DNA of 64,000 nt. Source: Desmodesmus armatus (taxonomy: Eukaryota > Chlorophyta > Chlorophyceae > Sphaeropleales > Scenedesmaceae). Positions 45,833-57,100 of the stretch are shown here, one piece after another. The position numbers and the translations under genes were made by a program. The stretch is from the NCBI GenBank assembly GCA_007449985.2, contig VIIQ02000581.1, positions 372,001-436,000 of the forward strand, written 5' to 3'. The notes under the pieces are model-generated. The model saw only the letters and a list, made by a program, of their open reading frames with translations. It had not been told where the DNA came from and searched no databases. The first letter of the stretch is position 1. Each line of letters starts with the position of its first letter.

Positions 45833-46666
45833 GGGGCAGGCATTCAGTATGTCAGCCCAGTTGAAGATTTCCCAGAGGACAAATGGGACGACATCATCGC
45901 AGTCTGCCTCAACTCAGCCTTCCACGCTACCAAGGCAGCCCTGCCATACATGCTGCAGCAGGGTTGGGGCCGCATCGTCAACACAGGCAGCATGCACGCC
46001 CTGGTGGCATCCCCATACAAGTCTGCCTACAACGCAGCAAAGCACGGCATCGCTGGCTTCACGAAGACAGTGGCACTGGAGATGGCGCAGAAAAACATCA
46101 CCTGCAATGCCATCTGCCCAGGCTACGTCCTCACAGGTGCGGCAGCATCTGTAACAAGGCCCGGCTGCACCCTCAAAGCCTGTGAGCAGCAGCAGCAGCA
46201 GCAGCACCAGCAGCCTGGCATTTGCAGAGCAGGCTGCTGGGCACTGGCACTTCACACAGCACTGTTGAGTGTGCATTGCATGTTGGCTGTCGGAACAGCA
46301 GGGGACAAGCAGCTGTGGTTGGGCATTGTGTCGCAGCAGGCCCTGCTGTAGCCAAGCACAACAAACCTATGCCGACGACAAGCATACTGCCAACCTGCTG
46401 CCACTTACCTGTCCTGTCGCTGCTGCTGCTGCTGCTGCGTTGCTGCTGTTGCAGACCTTGTGAAGAACCAGCTGCAGGACACTGCTCGTGTGCGTGGCAT
46501 GACAGTTGAGCAGGTGGTGGAGAAGGTGCTGCTGGCGGACCAGCCCACCAAGCAGTTTGTGAAGCCTGAGGACTTAGCAGCGATGGTGGTGCACCTGTGT
46601 GGGCCACACTCCAGCAGCATCACTGGCGCATGTCTTTCCATCGACGGTGGCTGGACTGCACGCTGA
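45149..46666 (+). CDS. 3-hydroxybutyrate dehydrogenase-like short-chain dehydrogenase
   Basis: Exons: 45149-45385, 45469-45514, 45840-46136, 46455-46666. They total 792 nt, 263 residues, phases 0, 1, 1. The Rossmann motif is TGSTSGIG (Gly14, 18, 20), then LVNNAG. The active site comprises Asn119, Ser145, Tyr158 and Lys162 (YNAAK). The C-terminus SIDGGWTAR and the blocks ITCNAICPGYV and GRLDILVNNAGIQ are those of bacterial BdhA-type NAD-dependent D-3-hydroxybutyrate dehydrogenases, and the length is the same (~260). The reaction interconverts 3-hydroxybutyrate and acetoacetate. No targeting peptide is visible, so a cytosolic location is likely. Introns 2 and 3 end in CTG-repeat tracts. The close similarity to bacterial enzymes suggests an old transfer or an organellar ancestor, since the gene now carries introns. 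Other short-chain substrates remain possible. Confidence 0.85.
45802..45831 (+). repeat. (CTG)10 microsatellite just before a 3' splice site
   Basis: Ten perfect CTG triplets end 8 bp before the acceptor GGGGCAG of exon 3 in the dehydrogenase gene. They occupy the place of the polypyrimidine tract. Confidence 0.92.
46419..46453 (+). repeat. CTG-rich tract before the last acceptor of the dehydrogenase
   Basis: Six CTG triplets followed by GTTGCTGCTGTTGCAG lead directly into the acceptor at 46454. Confidence 0.8.
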
Positions 46667-47478
46667 GCAGTGTGCAGATGGGCTGAGTGGCACTAGCATG
46701 TGGCTGGCTAGGCTGCTGAAGCAGTCGCTGAGGGTTCTGTTCTGAAGGCGGGAGAGAAGATTAGGGCTCCTGAATGGAGCAGTGTTCTGCTGGTTGTTGC
46801 CGTCTCGTTGCTGGATTGGATTGCCTTGTTTCAATACAGGGGGTGCATTGTATATGCATGTGCTGACGCCTAGCTGGCGTTGATGGGCAGCTCTTTTACA
46901 CTTGAAGCACAGAATTGAATGCCTCACCACAACTCACTTGCGTGCCACATTTGCACACCTTGCCACAGTCCGGCCAACTTGATGGCAGCTGGTGATGCTG
47001 TCTACTGCATGCCAACCATGTGCTGCTGAAGTGCTGGATACGAGCATTCATGACTGTTTGCCGGCCCTTGTTGGCAGACTGGCAGAGGTGTTTAAACAGA
47101 TCTCCAGGGCCACTTGCAAAGAGTTGTGGCAGCTGCTATGTTTGCTCACAGCTTGCAGAAGAGACTGATCGCGGTCCGAGTGGTTAAACGTCTTTGTTGC
47201 GCTTAATGATTTAGCCTAAATCACCAAGTCATCCAGTCAGCCGCGGTTGAGGTCGCGCCGCGGCCCTTCCTCAGCGGCATGACAAGCCTTCCTGTCTGTC
47301 GCCCATGGTTGTTTTTCCCTGGCTGTCTTCTTCGCCAATCCATCACAAGCTGACTCAATCCAAACAAGAGTTGCAACAGCATTTGTGTCGTGTCAGCGGG
47401 AGTTGCAAGCAAACAACCTCAGGCTGTCTTGTCAATCAAGTGCTGTATCTGACCACAGTCATTATAAATCCCCAAACC
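46667..47478. other. Intergenic, dehydrogenase 3' flank and GH16 promoter
   Basis: Two genes in the same direction. The first ~200 bp are T/G-rich. A sequence at 47172-47190 (GGTCCGAGTGGTTAAACG) resembles a tRNA A box but no tRNA folds from it (see rejected). Nothing else was seen. Confidence 0.4.
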
Positions 47479-49850
47479 ATGTACAAGGCTCGCTACCTGG
47501 CGGTGGTACTGCTCGTGCTGCCGGTGCTTGGAGTTGCATCAGCAGTCTGCGTGGATGAGATGCCAGCCACTTCTGTGAAGCCCAAGTGGTACCATAAGTA
47601 AGTTTTTTGGTATGCTGAACATCAGTGGTGCGTAGCTACGGCATGTCCAAACCACTTAAGTTGTCAAGCTTGGTGATCACAGCACAGCAGGCGGCAGTAG
47701 GAACCCCAGTTGTATTGGGTCTGCAGTGCAGGAGAGTCACTGCCTGGACCCCTTTTGTTTCAAATGCGGTTGATGCAGGCCTCTGCCTGGAGACTTGGGC
47801 AAGCGGTGGGTGTATGACGGCATCTCACCCTTCATCCCCAAAGCCATCAAGGTCACTGGCAACAACATGTGGTTCCCACTGATGGGACGGGGTGCAGAAA
47901 ATCCCCTGAAGCAGGTGAGCAGCGGTGAAGCTCTTCAGGCCTGGGGCGGTCCTGTGATGCGTGCGTCTGTGCGACAATGTGGGCGTGTGTGAACATGTGC
48001 ATCTAGCCTATAGGCTAGCTAGCAGTGCAAACGACGCGGACGTGCCAATGGTTGTGCATGTGGCGAATACTTGCCAAGAAGTGCATACCCCCCTTCCGCA
48101 CGGCCAATGGGTAGGATAGAGCGATGTCATCAGCATCAACTGAACGCTGCAAGTTGCAGCTTGCGACAAAATCTGACCATCAAAAAACCCTGGTGCTTGC
48201 AGGATCCTTTTGGGGCCGGCATGCGCATCACCACGTACTATTCCTACTTGGGCGGCCGACTCTGTGCCACCATCAGGATTCCAAAGCCAACCAGCGGAAC
48301 CATCTTTGCAATGTATCTGATCGACATTCACCCCAAGGGTAGGTGTGACTCATGTCGTGTTGCTGATCCCAACCTGGTAAAGCTGCAGCCAGGCTGGCCC
48401 TGCACTTGCTGCTGATCGTGCAGCATGCCAGCAATTAATTGAGCAGTACACAAGTTCCGGTGCCGGCGGCCTCAAGTGCATGTTTGCCATCACCTGCCAG
48501 GTCAAGTTGACCATGCACATGCCATCCACTGTGTGCTGTCAGCACACAGCCAGTGGACGCCACAGCAGCACCTGGCTGATTGCTGCAGTATCAAAGTGCT
48601 GAGCTGTGCCGCATGCAGCGCGCATGGCGAAGCACTGGCCTGAGGTATGCGTAAAGCGTCTGCTGCTGCTGTGCTGCTGCTGGCGCCTGCTGTCAACTGT
48701 TCAGGCTCAGAGCGTGGAGCTGCCAAGTGGCGTGAGGCTGATTTGGAGTGGCTGGGCTCAAAGCCCAGCCAGGTGCAGACCAGCATGTTCGAAATGGGAC
48801 AGGAGCAGCCCCATGCACAGGAGCATGACCTACCTGCGGTGCGTAAGCCCTGTAGAGCTCCAGCAACAGCCTGCATCAGCAGTCCTGCGTAAGCTGCCTG
48901 AACTTTAAAGTTCTAGACTGCTAGTAGTACTCATTGCCTGCTGCTGCATCCGAGGCATCAGCACCATCTCATGCTGTCGGCCTGACCGTCTGATAGCTTG
49001 CGCCAGGCCTCTGCAGCAGGTGGCGCACCAAAAAAACGCGCACCTTGCGACTATCTGCAACTGAACTTAGTCGATGCACAAACGTGTTCAATCTGGCAAC
49101 CACAGCCGTATACTTCAGTGGTACAACATGTATCAACTTGAATGCCGCTGCCACTGTCTCGTTGCCTGCACATTGCTGCCGTGTCACTTGCAGCTGCTGA
49201 ATGGTGCCACTCAAAAAGACCCAGTCCGCTACTGCATCGACTGGAACCTGCTGCCCAGGCAGAAGAAGTTTGTGCGCTTCACTGCCAAGGGCCCAAAGTC
49301 ACCCAACTGGGTGACCATCAGGGAGTGGACCCCACCCAACGCTGAGGTCGACAAGTTCTGGAATGAGCCCCTGAGAGCCATATTCACATTCTGGTGAGCA
49401 CCCAGTCACCAATGGTTCTCAGTCTTGCCAGACCCGTTGGTCACCATACAGCTGCAGGGTACAACTGCTGTCAGCACTCAGTGGCTATGACTTGCTTGTT
49501 GTCACGGGGCGTGTTTGAATACATCCGGTGTGACATCTGTCAAGCGCGTGTGTAATCATGGCATGCTGGTCAAAGAAATTCCTTAGGTTCAACCACAGTG
49601 CTGATCAACTGTTGCTGCAGCGTCATGATCCCTTCTGCATCCTCACACCGCTTCCCCTTTTGGCCCAACCACACCTTGTCATACAACCTGCACCCACAGG
49701 AGCAACCGTCACATTGCCCATTGGAGCGGTGCCTACAACATTCCTGCTGGTGAGATGCTGTGGGTGGACATCAAGGACGTCACCTTTGTCCCCAAGGGCT
49801 ATCCCTACTGTGCCAAGCCTGACCGCGACCTGGAGCCCAGTGCTCAGTAA
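47479..49850 (+). CDS. Secreted GH16-type glycoside hydrolase/transglycosylase
   Basis: Exons: 47479-47597, 47779-47914, 48203-48338, 48705-48838, 49194-49393, 49700-49850. They total 876 nt, 291 residues, phases 2, 0, 1, 0, 2. The signal peptide is MYKARYLAVVLLVLPVLGVA. The GH16 jelly-roll is seen from its fixed blocks: TTYYSYLGGRLCATIRIP, then the catalytic E-x-D-x-E in READLEWLGSKPSQVQT (Glu141, Asp143, Glu145). After these come RYCIDWNLLPRQKKFVRF and PLRAIFTFWSNRHIAHWSG. GH16 enzymes cut or remodel beta-1,3/1,4-glucans and related wall polymers; the WLGxxPxxVQT context is closest to fungal Crh/Kre6-like and algal members. The tail has a Cys (YPYCAKPDRD) and no membrane anchor. Probable extracellular wall-modifying enzyme; substrate unknown. 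Confidence 0.75.
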
Positions 49851-52330
49851 TGGAGCAACAGCCCTTCACGCCCCTTGCAGGTGGTCAGGTTTGGTTGGCA
49901 TCACCTTGCTTGATCTACCTCGGCTTGCTTAGTGGGGGGCATGCGTTTTAGATCCTGATGTACACTACATGCAAGGCTCTAGTCAGTAGAGCCTAGTAGA
50001 GCCGAATGGCATTGCAGGAGGTACATTTCCTGCGTGAAACTTTGGGAGTTGTAGGATCCCCTGCAGGAGAAGTTGCAGTAATGAGCGTGGCCAGCCTGCC
50101 AGGCAGGGCATGTTGCACGCACAAGTGGCTGCTTCAGCAACTGTGCCTGCTACTCAGCACTGCTACTTGGAGTGCTGACCTGGACTGTGAGGCTAGGTGT
50201 CACTGACACGGCCTCGACACCTTACATGATGTTGACGCAAGAGTACCACTTAGGGTGGTCAGGTCACTCGATGTGCTGATTGCCCAAGTGCTTTGTACAT
50301 ATGCCAGGTCTGAGCCTACAAGGTGCAATGGCATACCTGTTGTATCAACTGTCGCAGTGCAGCCATATGCTGCACGAACGCATGAAGCTTTTGACTAGGC
50401 CATGCGCTTGAATAGTTTGTTGTTGCAGCACTGTGTGCAACCGTTGCAGCTGAGGCCGCCTCTGCAAAGTGTTGCTTCAAGGCCGCGCAGGAAGCAGGGA
50501 GCCCTCACACAGAGGTTCCACCAGTGGTGGCCCAATTTTGACAATTCAACAGGTCATAGCGTGTGTGTTGCCTCACGCACGGAGCTAGCGGTGCTGCTGA
50601 TGCACAGCAGCATGCCTTTTCCTTTTTGGCCACAGGCTGCGCGCGACTCAGGCACCTTCACAGCCGCATGCTGCAGCAAGCATGATTGGTATTGCATTGA
50701 TTGATATGTTTTGATGTTGCATTGACCGATGCCTGCTTTTTGATGTTCCTGCATTTGCGCATGCCACTGGCAGGGCTGGCATCTGGGTGTCTCCTGCATC
50801 TTTTTTGCGTGCCGACCATCTGGTTGCCAGCATGGCTTGAACGTCAAACAGGTTACAGTTGACGGGCGCCTATGCTTCAGCTCTGCTGCAGCCAACTGAG
50901 GCTGGCCACAGTGAGTGGAGCTGTCACTGATGCTTTGCAAAAAGCAAGGCTGCCTGGTTCAGCGCTGAACCAGTCTAGCCCCCTTGATGCTGACAGCAGG
51001 GCACACTGCAAGGGAGGATTCGTACGTGGGCGCCCTTGGTCAACCAAGCCGCTACTAGCAGCCTGCACACTGCGCAGGCACATAGCACGTCACCTGCGCT
51101 GGCGCTGTAGTCCTGTGTGTGTAAAGTTCTGTTTTACATGGTTGGTTACCGTGCATGGTCCACCCTGCCCAGCCCGCACCACTTGATGCTTGCATGATTT
51201 TTGCTAGCTCACAGCTGTCCCGCCATGGATACATCCTGTGCCACACTGTGTAGTCCCTGGGAGTTCCCCCATGTGGTGTCGAGCAGTGCCTGGCACTGCA
51301 GGGTCTGCAGCCACAGCGCTTGCAAGCATCATGCGGCATGATCCATGCCAGTGGATACTGTCGGGGGTTGCTTGCCACCAGGGCAGGGCCTGCAGCCTGC
51401 AAGCACTGCCAGGCAGGAGTGTGTTGACCAGGGTACATTGAAGTGGGACAGAGCGCATGCCCTGCCAGAGTGCATGCAGGCGTGTGTACCTTGCTGCATT
51501 TTGCACTTTGCGTGTAGGCTTGCATCTATTGTTTCAATGCGGTGGTGTTTCCCTGGGGCATGCACTGGGTGCTGCCAGCCTGGGTGCGCTTGATCCATGC
51601 AGTGGTGACCTGGCAGGAGGTGCATATGTTTCAATGCAGCCGCTCATGAGTGTGTGTGCTTGCACAGGGGGCAGGTGTGCACACCACGTGGTGAGCGCGG
51701 CAACATGTTGTCCCGAAGCAGAATTACCGTAGGCCTTCCACCAGTGCCGCAACACAGCTGTGGTGAGATGTGCGTGAGCAGTGGAATGCGTGGTATGCAT
51801 CAGGGACTGTGTGCACCAGGGGAGCCTGAACAGTGAGCAGGGTCAGGCGCACCCCAAATGTATGCGTTTGGAACAACATGTAAGCTGCTTGCATTGGGCA
51901 CAGCCCATGTCTTCAAATGTTGGCTTCGCTTGCGGCTTGGGTGGGCAAGTAGCACATGCATCAAACCATCAGGACGTGGTGCCCTTGGCAGATCACAAAT
52001 GACACACATTCAATGATTGGCGCTGCCGGTGTTGAAAGATGCTGAAAGAACAACTGGATAAGAGAACAGGCAGAACATATTCCCGGCCCCAAGCTCTGGG
52101 CCCTGGTCACCTGGTCTGACACCTGGTCAACAGCCAGCCAGCAGGTCAAACATGTGTGGGTCAGTGGTCCGTCGTCCAGGCATGTTGCAAGCCTCGTTCA
52201 CTCCTTTCCAGTTCATTTCACTTACCTGCTTCATCTTTTAGGGCCAAGTTGGTGTTGTCGGTTTCGCACGCAGCAGCAGGAACAACGAGCCTAAACAAGG
52301 CCTGTCTCGGGCCAGCCAAAAGGCATCAAC
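49851..52330. other. Gene-poor interval downstream of GH16
   Basis: No gene is recognised in 2.5 kb. The plus strand is T/G-rich up to about 51990, with a TGTAA at 51889-51893. The GH16 transcript may therefore carry a ~2-kb 3' UTR. The last 300 bp, before the PRA1 ATG, should contain its promoter and 5' UTR. Short ORFs (up to 100 codons) are Cys/His-rich chance frames. Confidence 0.5.
51889..51893 (+). terminator. Candidate distal TGTAA poly(A) signal of the GH16 gene
   Basis: TGTAA in sense, near the end of the T/G-rich 3' flank, about 2 kb after the stop. A nearer signal cannot be excluded. Confidence 0.25.
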
Positions 52331-54024
52331 ATGGCTGCAACAGCTGTCGCAAATCCTGTACCTGCTGCAACGACTACCCCTGCACCAGCGGCAACCCCGG
52401 CCCCAGCAGCAGCACAGCAGGGAGCTCCTGCAGCTCCCAGTGCCCTACGCCTGATTGGGTCAAGGCTCAAGGACTATGCTGCAGGCACGTTTGAGCAGGT
52501 GAGGACTGACGGAGCGGCATGTGTTCCCATGCAGCAACCAGCTGGGCCTGCAAGCCCGCCTGACACCTCCCCCTCTCCCTGTATGTTGTCGCAGCGCAAG
52601 CCATGGGGCGAGATGCTGGACCGCACTTCGTTCAGCAAGCCAGGCAGCATGCAGGATGCGTACTCACGCTTGAGACGCAATGCTGGATACTTCAGGGTCA
52701 ACTACTTGATCATTGCAGTGCTGACCGTGGTGGGCTCCTTCATCACCCACCCATCCAGCTTGCTGGTGCTGGCAGGCCTCACAGCTATGTGGGTGTACCT
52801 GTACGCAATCAAGCAGGGCCCACTAGTGCTGGGAGACAAGGAGTTCAGGTGCGGCAGTGTGACATCACCCAACACTAGGCAGCTACAGCTCTTGGCAGGC
52901 AGGCAGTATGCCATGGTGCCAGTACTTACAGGGCCACAGCGGCAGCTTTGTCGGCATGGAAGCAGCAGCTCACGGTCTTCAAGCTTACACTGGGAGCTTC
53001 AGCAGCATGTCAGCATTTGTCATGCTGCAGGCAAGGCTGTGCCGTGCAGTCGTGATAGGAGACTCCAGGACACTGCCCGACAGAGTCTTGTGCACAGCAG
53101 CAGCAGCACTGCGCTCACATGCGTGCAACCTGCTCAATCAGCAGTGCTCAGTCGGTTACGTCACGGTGCCATCTGTGCAATCTTTGCGTCCTCATCTCCC
53201 TTTGTTTCTTGTGTTGCAGTGAGAGGGAGAAACTGGCGATGATGGGTGGCTTGTCTTTCCTGATTGTGTTCTTCTTCAGCAAGTAAGGGCTCCAACCACA
53301 TGGTAGCTGCCAGCAACAGCAAGCACATGCAGTCAATGCTGCGCAGTGTGCATGTACTGCCTGTGCTTACAGCAGCTCCCTTGTGGGTGTCTGAATGCCA
53401 GGTTGCAGCACATGGCTTTGTATATTGACGTTGCTGACATCCTGGCTGTCCCTTTGCTCACGCTGTGCTGCAGTGTTGGTACTGTTGTGATGAGTGCTGT
53501 GTTCATGAGCTGTGCCATCATTGGACTGCATGGAGCGCTGCGCGTGCCAGATGACCTGTTCTTGGATGACACAGACGTGAGTGTAGTAACTGAGGGACCC
53601 TGCGCAGCCCTGCTGCAGTGTATGACATGACAGACACCGTCCTGCGGCTGGGCACCCACAGCCAGCCTGCTGTTCGCTTCATGTGGCTGTAGTGTGGCCC
53701 CACACGCGCTGGAAAGTGTTCACCAGCCAACCTTGCTTATGGTGGTGTTTGCAAGCAGCCTAATCACATGGACAGAGCCTTCAGACACTTAGCAGCTGTT
53801 TTGCAGAGGCTTTGCGAAAACCTGAAGGTTTGTGTCAACGACACCCACATATTGTACCAGGATTACCACTCGTACAACTTCAAGTAGCTGGTGAGGCAGC
53901 TGGAGACGCTGTGCTGAATTTGATGTGTCTTACTCCTGATGTGTTTCATGCGCAGGCGAATGCTGGACTGCTGTCTATCTTCACAGGCTCTGCTGCCTCC
54001 ACCACCGGGGTCAACAGTGTTTGA
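52331..54024 (+). CDS. PRA1: PRA1-family (prenylated Rab acceptor) membrane protein
   Basis: Exons: 52331-52498, 52595-52848, 53220-53282, 53474-53576, 53956-54024. They total 657 nt, 218 residues, in phase. A Pro/Ala-rich cytosolic N-terminus is followed by RKPWGEMLDRTSFSKP, the PRA1 signature region, and AYSRLRRNAGYFRVNYLII. Two hydrophobic hairpins lie at ~92-130 and ~147-178, the four-TM PRA1 topology. GLHGALRVPDDLFLDD follows the second. PRA1 proteins sit in ER/Golgi/endosomal membranes and bind prenylated Rab GTPases, promoting GDI release. The C-terminus (ANAGLLSIFTGSAASTTGV) is slightly longer than usual. The first exon is codon-biased to GCA/CCA, giving a PAATTTPAPAATPAPA repeat. Confidence 0.9.
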
Positions 54025-54025
54025 A

Positions 54026-54076
54026 GCAGCCTGCTGAAGCAGTTGTAGTAAGATCGCAGCCTGCTGAAGCAGTTGT
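54026..54076. repeat. 30-bp direct repeat after the PRA1 stop codon
   Basis: GCAGCCTGCTGAAGCAGTTG occurs at 54026 and 54056, just after the stop codon, in the 3' UTR. Confidence 0.8.
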
Positions 54077-54127
54077 GGTGTTGTTGATTTGAAGCACGCC
54101 TTGCCATGCCCCAAGATCAGTGCAGTC

Positions 54128-54132
54128 TGTAA
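54128..54132 (+). terminator. Candidate TGTAA poly(A) signal of PRA1
   Basis: TGTAA in sense, 104 nt after the stop. Within the next ~60 bp the strand composition turns C/A-rich, as if the opposite gene's 3' flank begins. Confidence 0.5.
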
Positions 54133-57100
54133 TACGTTGGTTGGTCATGGAATGTCTGTTACCTCATCTCAACACACCTAGCAGCGGCCAATCAGTGGCA
54201 AACACTTGCATCCCACGCCCAGCCTGTGTCAGCGCACCATTGATTCCAAGCTCGACTTGCTGACAGCAGCCCTGGGCAACTTGCTTGAAGCCTCACATTG
54301 ACTACACGACAGCCTGCACCCTGACGGGTGCAAACCAGACCCCAGCACTCAGAGACACAGTACAACCTCATCATGCACTCCATACACTGCATGCGACACC
54401 CACACTCCAGCTGCTTACTTGACGAAGCATCACATTGCCGGCAGCATGCACAAAGCCACATGTTGGTCTGATCAGCCTGTGACCCCCGTCCTGGGGGTGC
54501 ATGCATGTTGCCAACGAGCGCGGGTTGCAGAGATAACCACACCGCAATTGACACCATGCAGACATTGGCCCCTGCATGCAAAAGCTATTCAGGCAGTCAG
54601 GGTGATGCTTGAAAAGGTTGCAGCAAGCACGATGCACAAGCTTGCCCACACCCACAATACAGAGAGTGCAAGGACATCACACACCATGGCATGCTGCCCC
54701 GGCCTGCCAAGAAAGGAGCAGGACAGCAGATTGTGTTGCTCCAATACATAGTCCTGCATGGCATGGGACCATTCATAAGGCTGAAGATCCACCTGCCCTG
54801 CATGAAGCAGTGCCCTGATCATGCAACATATCTGTGGCTCGAGCCAAACCTGGACCGAGATAGCAGTGCAGCCCTCCCACACCCAGCAACACAGCTTGCA
54901 CTGACTGTGTTCCTGCACGCAGCCATGATCTGTGAACCCAAGGTGGTAAGTGCATCAAGCAACAGTGGGGATGCAGCTGTGACATGCATGATATCAGACG
55001 ATGGGGGCAAGCCACGACACCAACACAAGCACCACATACTGCAGGAGGGCATGCCATGGCATCAGTGTGCTGAGACATTCAGTGGTGCAAACCACACTAA
55101 CAGCAGTCACATGCAGCACCAGCCCACAGCCCTATCAACAGCGTTGAGCAGCCGTACACCACAGCAGCCGTCCGTGCTGGCACCGACACCATGGCATATG
55201 GGCGGCAGGCATGGGTGCACGCCTGCCTGCCGGGATCATAAACAACTTCCTCTGCTGTTTGACTGCGCACCCGCTGCCATCTTGCAAGACAAATGTTGGC
55301 ATGCCGGAACATGGGAGCAACACAATCGCCATAAAAATCCAGTCCTCTGCAGCTGCCTGCATACATATCCACACTTGCAAGATCGTGCTGCCTCCCCCAC
55401 ACCATACCAGATGCAGGTCCCCTACTGATGCAAGCTGACGTTCCAGTGCTGTGACCAAGCTTGCGTGAGACAGCTCGGCGAGCTATCAACCCTCAAAATG
55501 CCCCCAGCAACACAGTAACCCAAAACAAGGTGGCGACCCAGCTGGTAGCACTGAAATGTCAAACAAGCCTTTTGGAGTGTTCCACCTCACAAGTGCCCAA
55601 ACTGGCCGCAGCAGATGTGTCAACCGGCTCATTATGCCAAACAGTGAACTGGCAGAAAGCAGCAGCGCATGTGCAGTGTTGAAGGCAGTCACAGAGTGTC
55701 AGCAAAGCACTCAACCATCACGTGCTGACTGCACTATGGAAACTGTCCTGCACCGCTGCCGGCATCAGGACACTGAGGGACGACTGGCGATCGGGTGTTA
55801 CGAGTGTCCCATGCTGACAGCCTCCAACTGGGCAAAGCACCCTCACAGTTGTCCGGCCTGCTCAGCTACTGCCCATGCCTACAGAGCTGATTTACTGCAC
55901 CACGGCATGCCTGAGACAGCCGCCCGCCTCAAGTTGCGCCACAAGCAGTAGGCCTTCACAGCCTACTGCTGAATCAGCTTCGTCACAGCACACCTGGCTG
56001 CAAAAGGAGTGAGGTAGCTTCCCGCCAACGTGTCGCCGCCTGTGCAGGGTGCAGGCGCGCACGTGCCGGCTGGCCTATGGCAGGAACAGCACAGCCGTCT
56101 GATGCAGGTTGTGCAGCCTATGGCTCTAGAAGACAGTCCCGACCTCTAATCCACTGCAGCCAGAACGCCAAACCTGCCACTCCACCGAGTACTTTGGGCC
56201 TTCCTTAAACTGTCAAAGGCATTCACCAACAGCACTCCTGGTGAGAGCACTAGCACACACACCACACCATCCTGAAATGCAACAGCCTGTGCGTGCATGC
56301 TTCACCCCCGCCTGCATGCCGTTGTCCAGCAAGGTGCACACACAATCTCATGTCAGTTCTTGCGCACACATACACACCCTAGGGACTCCTCTGCTGCACA
56401 CCACTAGCGCAGCTGCCGCTACAGCTGCAGTTCCCCTGCCAGAGAGCACCGCCGGCCATGGCCCAAGTGTGCCCACACCCGCCAGGAGACCCATTCCCTC
56501 ACCACATGCCACAACCTGCCAGGCCCGTGCGTCCAACAGTCCTTACTTGGGAGAGGCAGCAAAACCTGTGTGCTTGCGCATCCCTCCTTCCACTGATTCC
56601 GGCCTGATCAGTATGTTCCAACAGGCGTTACAGTCCTTGCATGCATATCTACACCAGCCAACAAGCCAATCGACCGCATGACAACGCTCCAGACCCCAAC
56701 TTATCATCACGTGCAGGGAACTAATCTTGCAGGAAACCAATCTGGATGGGTGTTCACACGATACTCAAGTCTCACCCATTGGCAAACAGCATTCCGGTAG
56801 GGGCAGCAACTTTTGCACCACCCCAGACTCTCGGCGAAGACTGCGGCATGCATATAGTCCATGGCCAGAACACCCATCACTCCTTCAGATCCAAAGTACT
56901 TTGCTGCATGCTGCCACACCCCGTGCGCACAGCAGTTGTCCCTGCAAATCCGCCGCCCACAGTACCTGACAGTGCCCAACATGTACACAAAAGTGTTGCT
57001 AACACACCCTGGTGGTTGGTGCTGGCAGCAGGACCAATAGGTGCGCCCGCAGTGTGCTCGGCACAAAAGGGCTGCCCAAGCCGTGCAAAGTGTGTGGAGA

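Noticed and set aside
47168..47280. tRNA-Ser/Leu-like A box (GGTCCGAGTGGTTAA) with a B-box-like GGTTGAGGTC
   Set aside because: The B box lacks GTTCRA, spacing is too long, and no acceptor stem pairs.
54691..55428. 245-codon plus-strand ORF
   Set aside because: His/Pro/Cys-rich, no domain, no splice context, and in a C/A-biased desert where long chance frames are expected.
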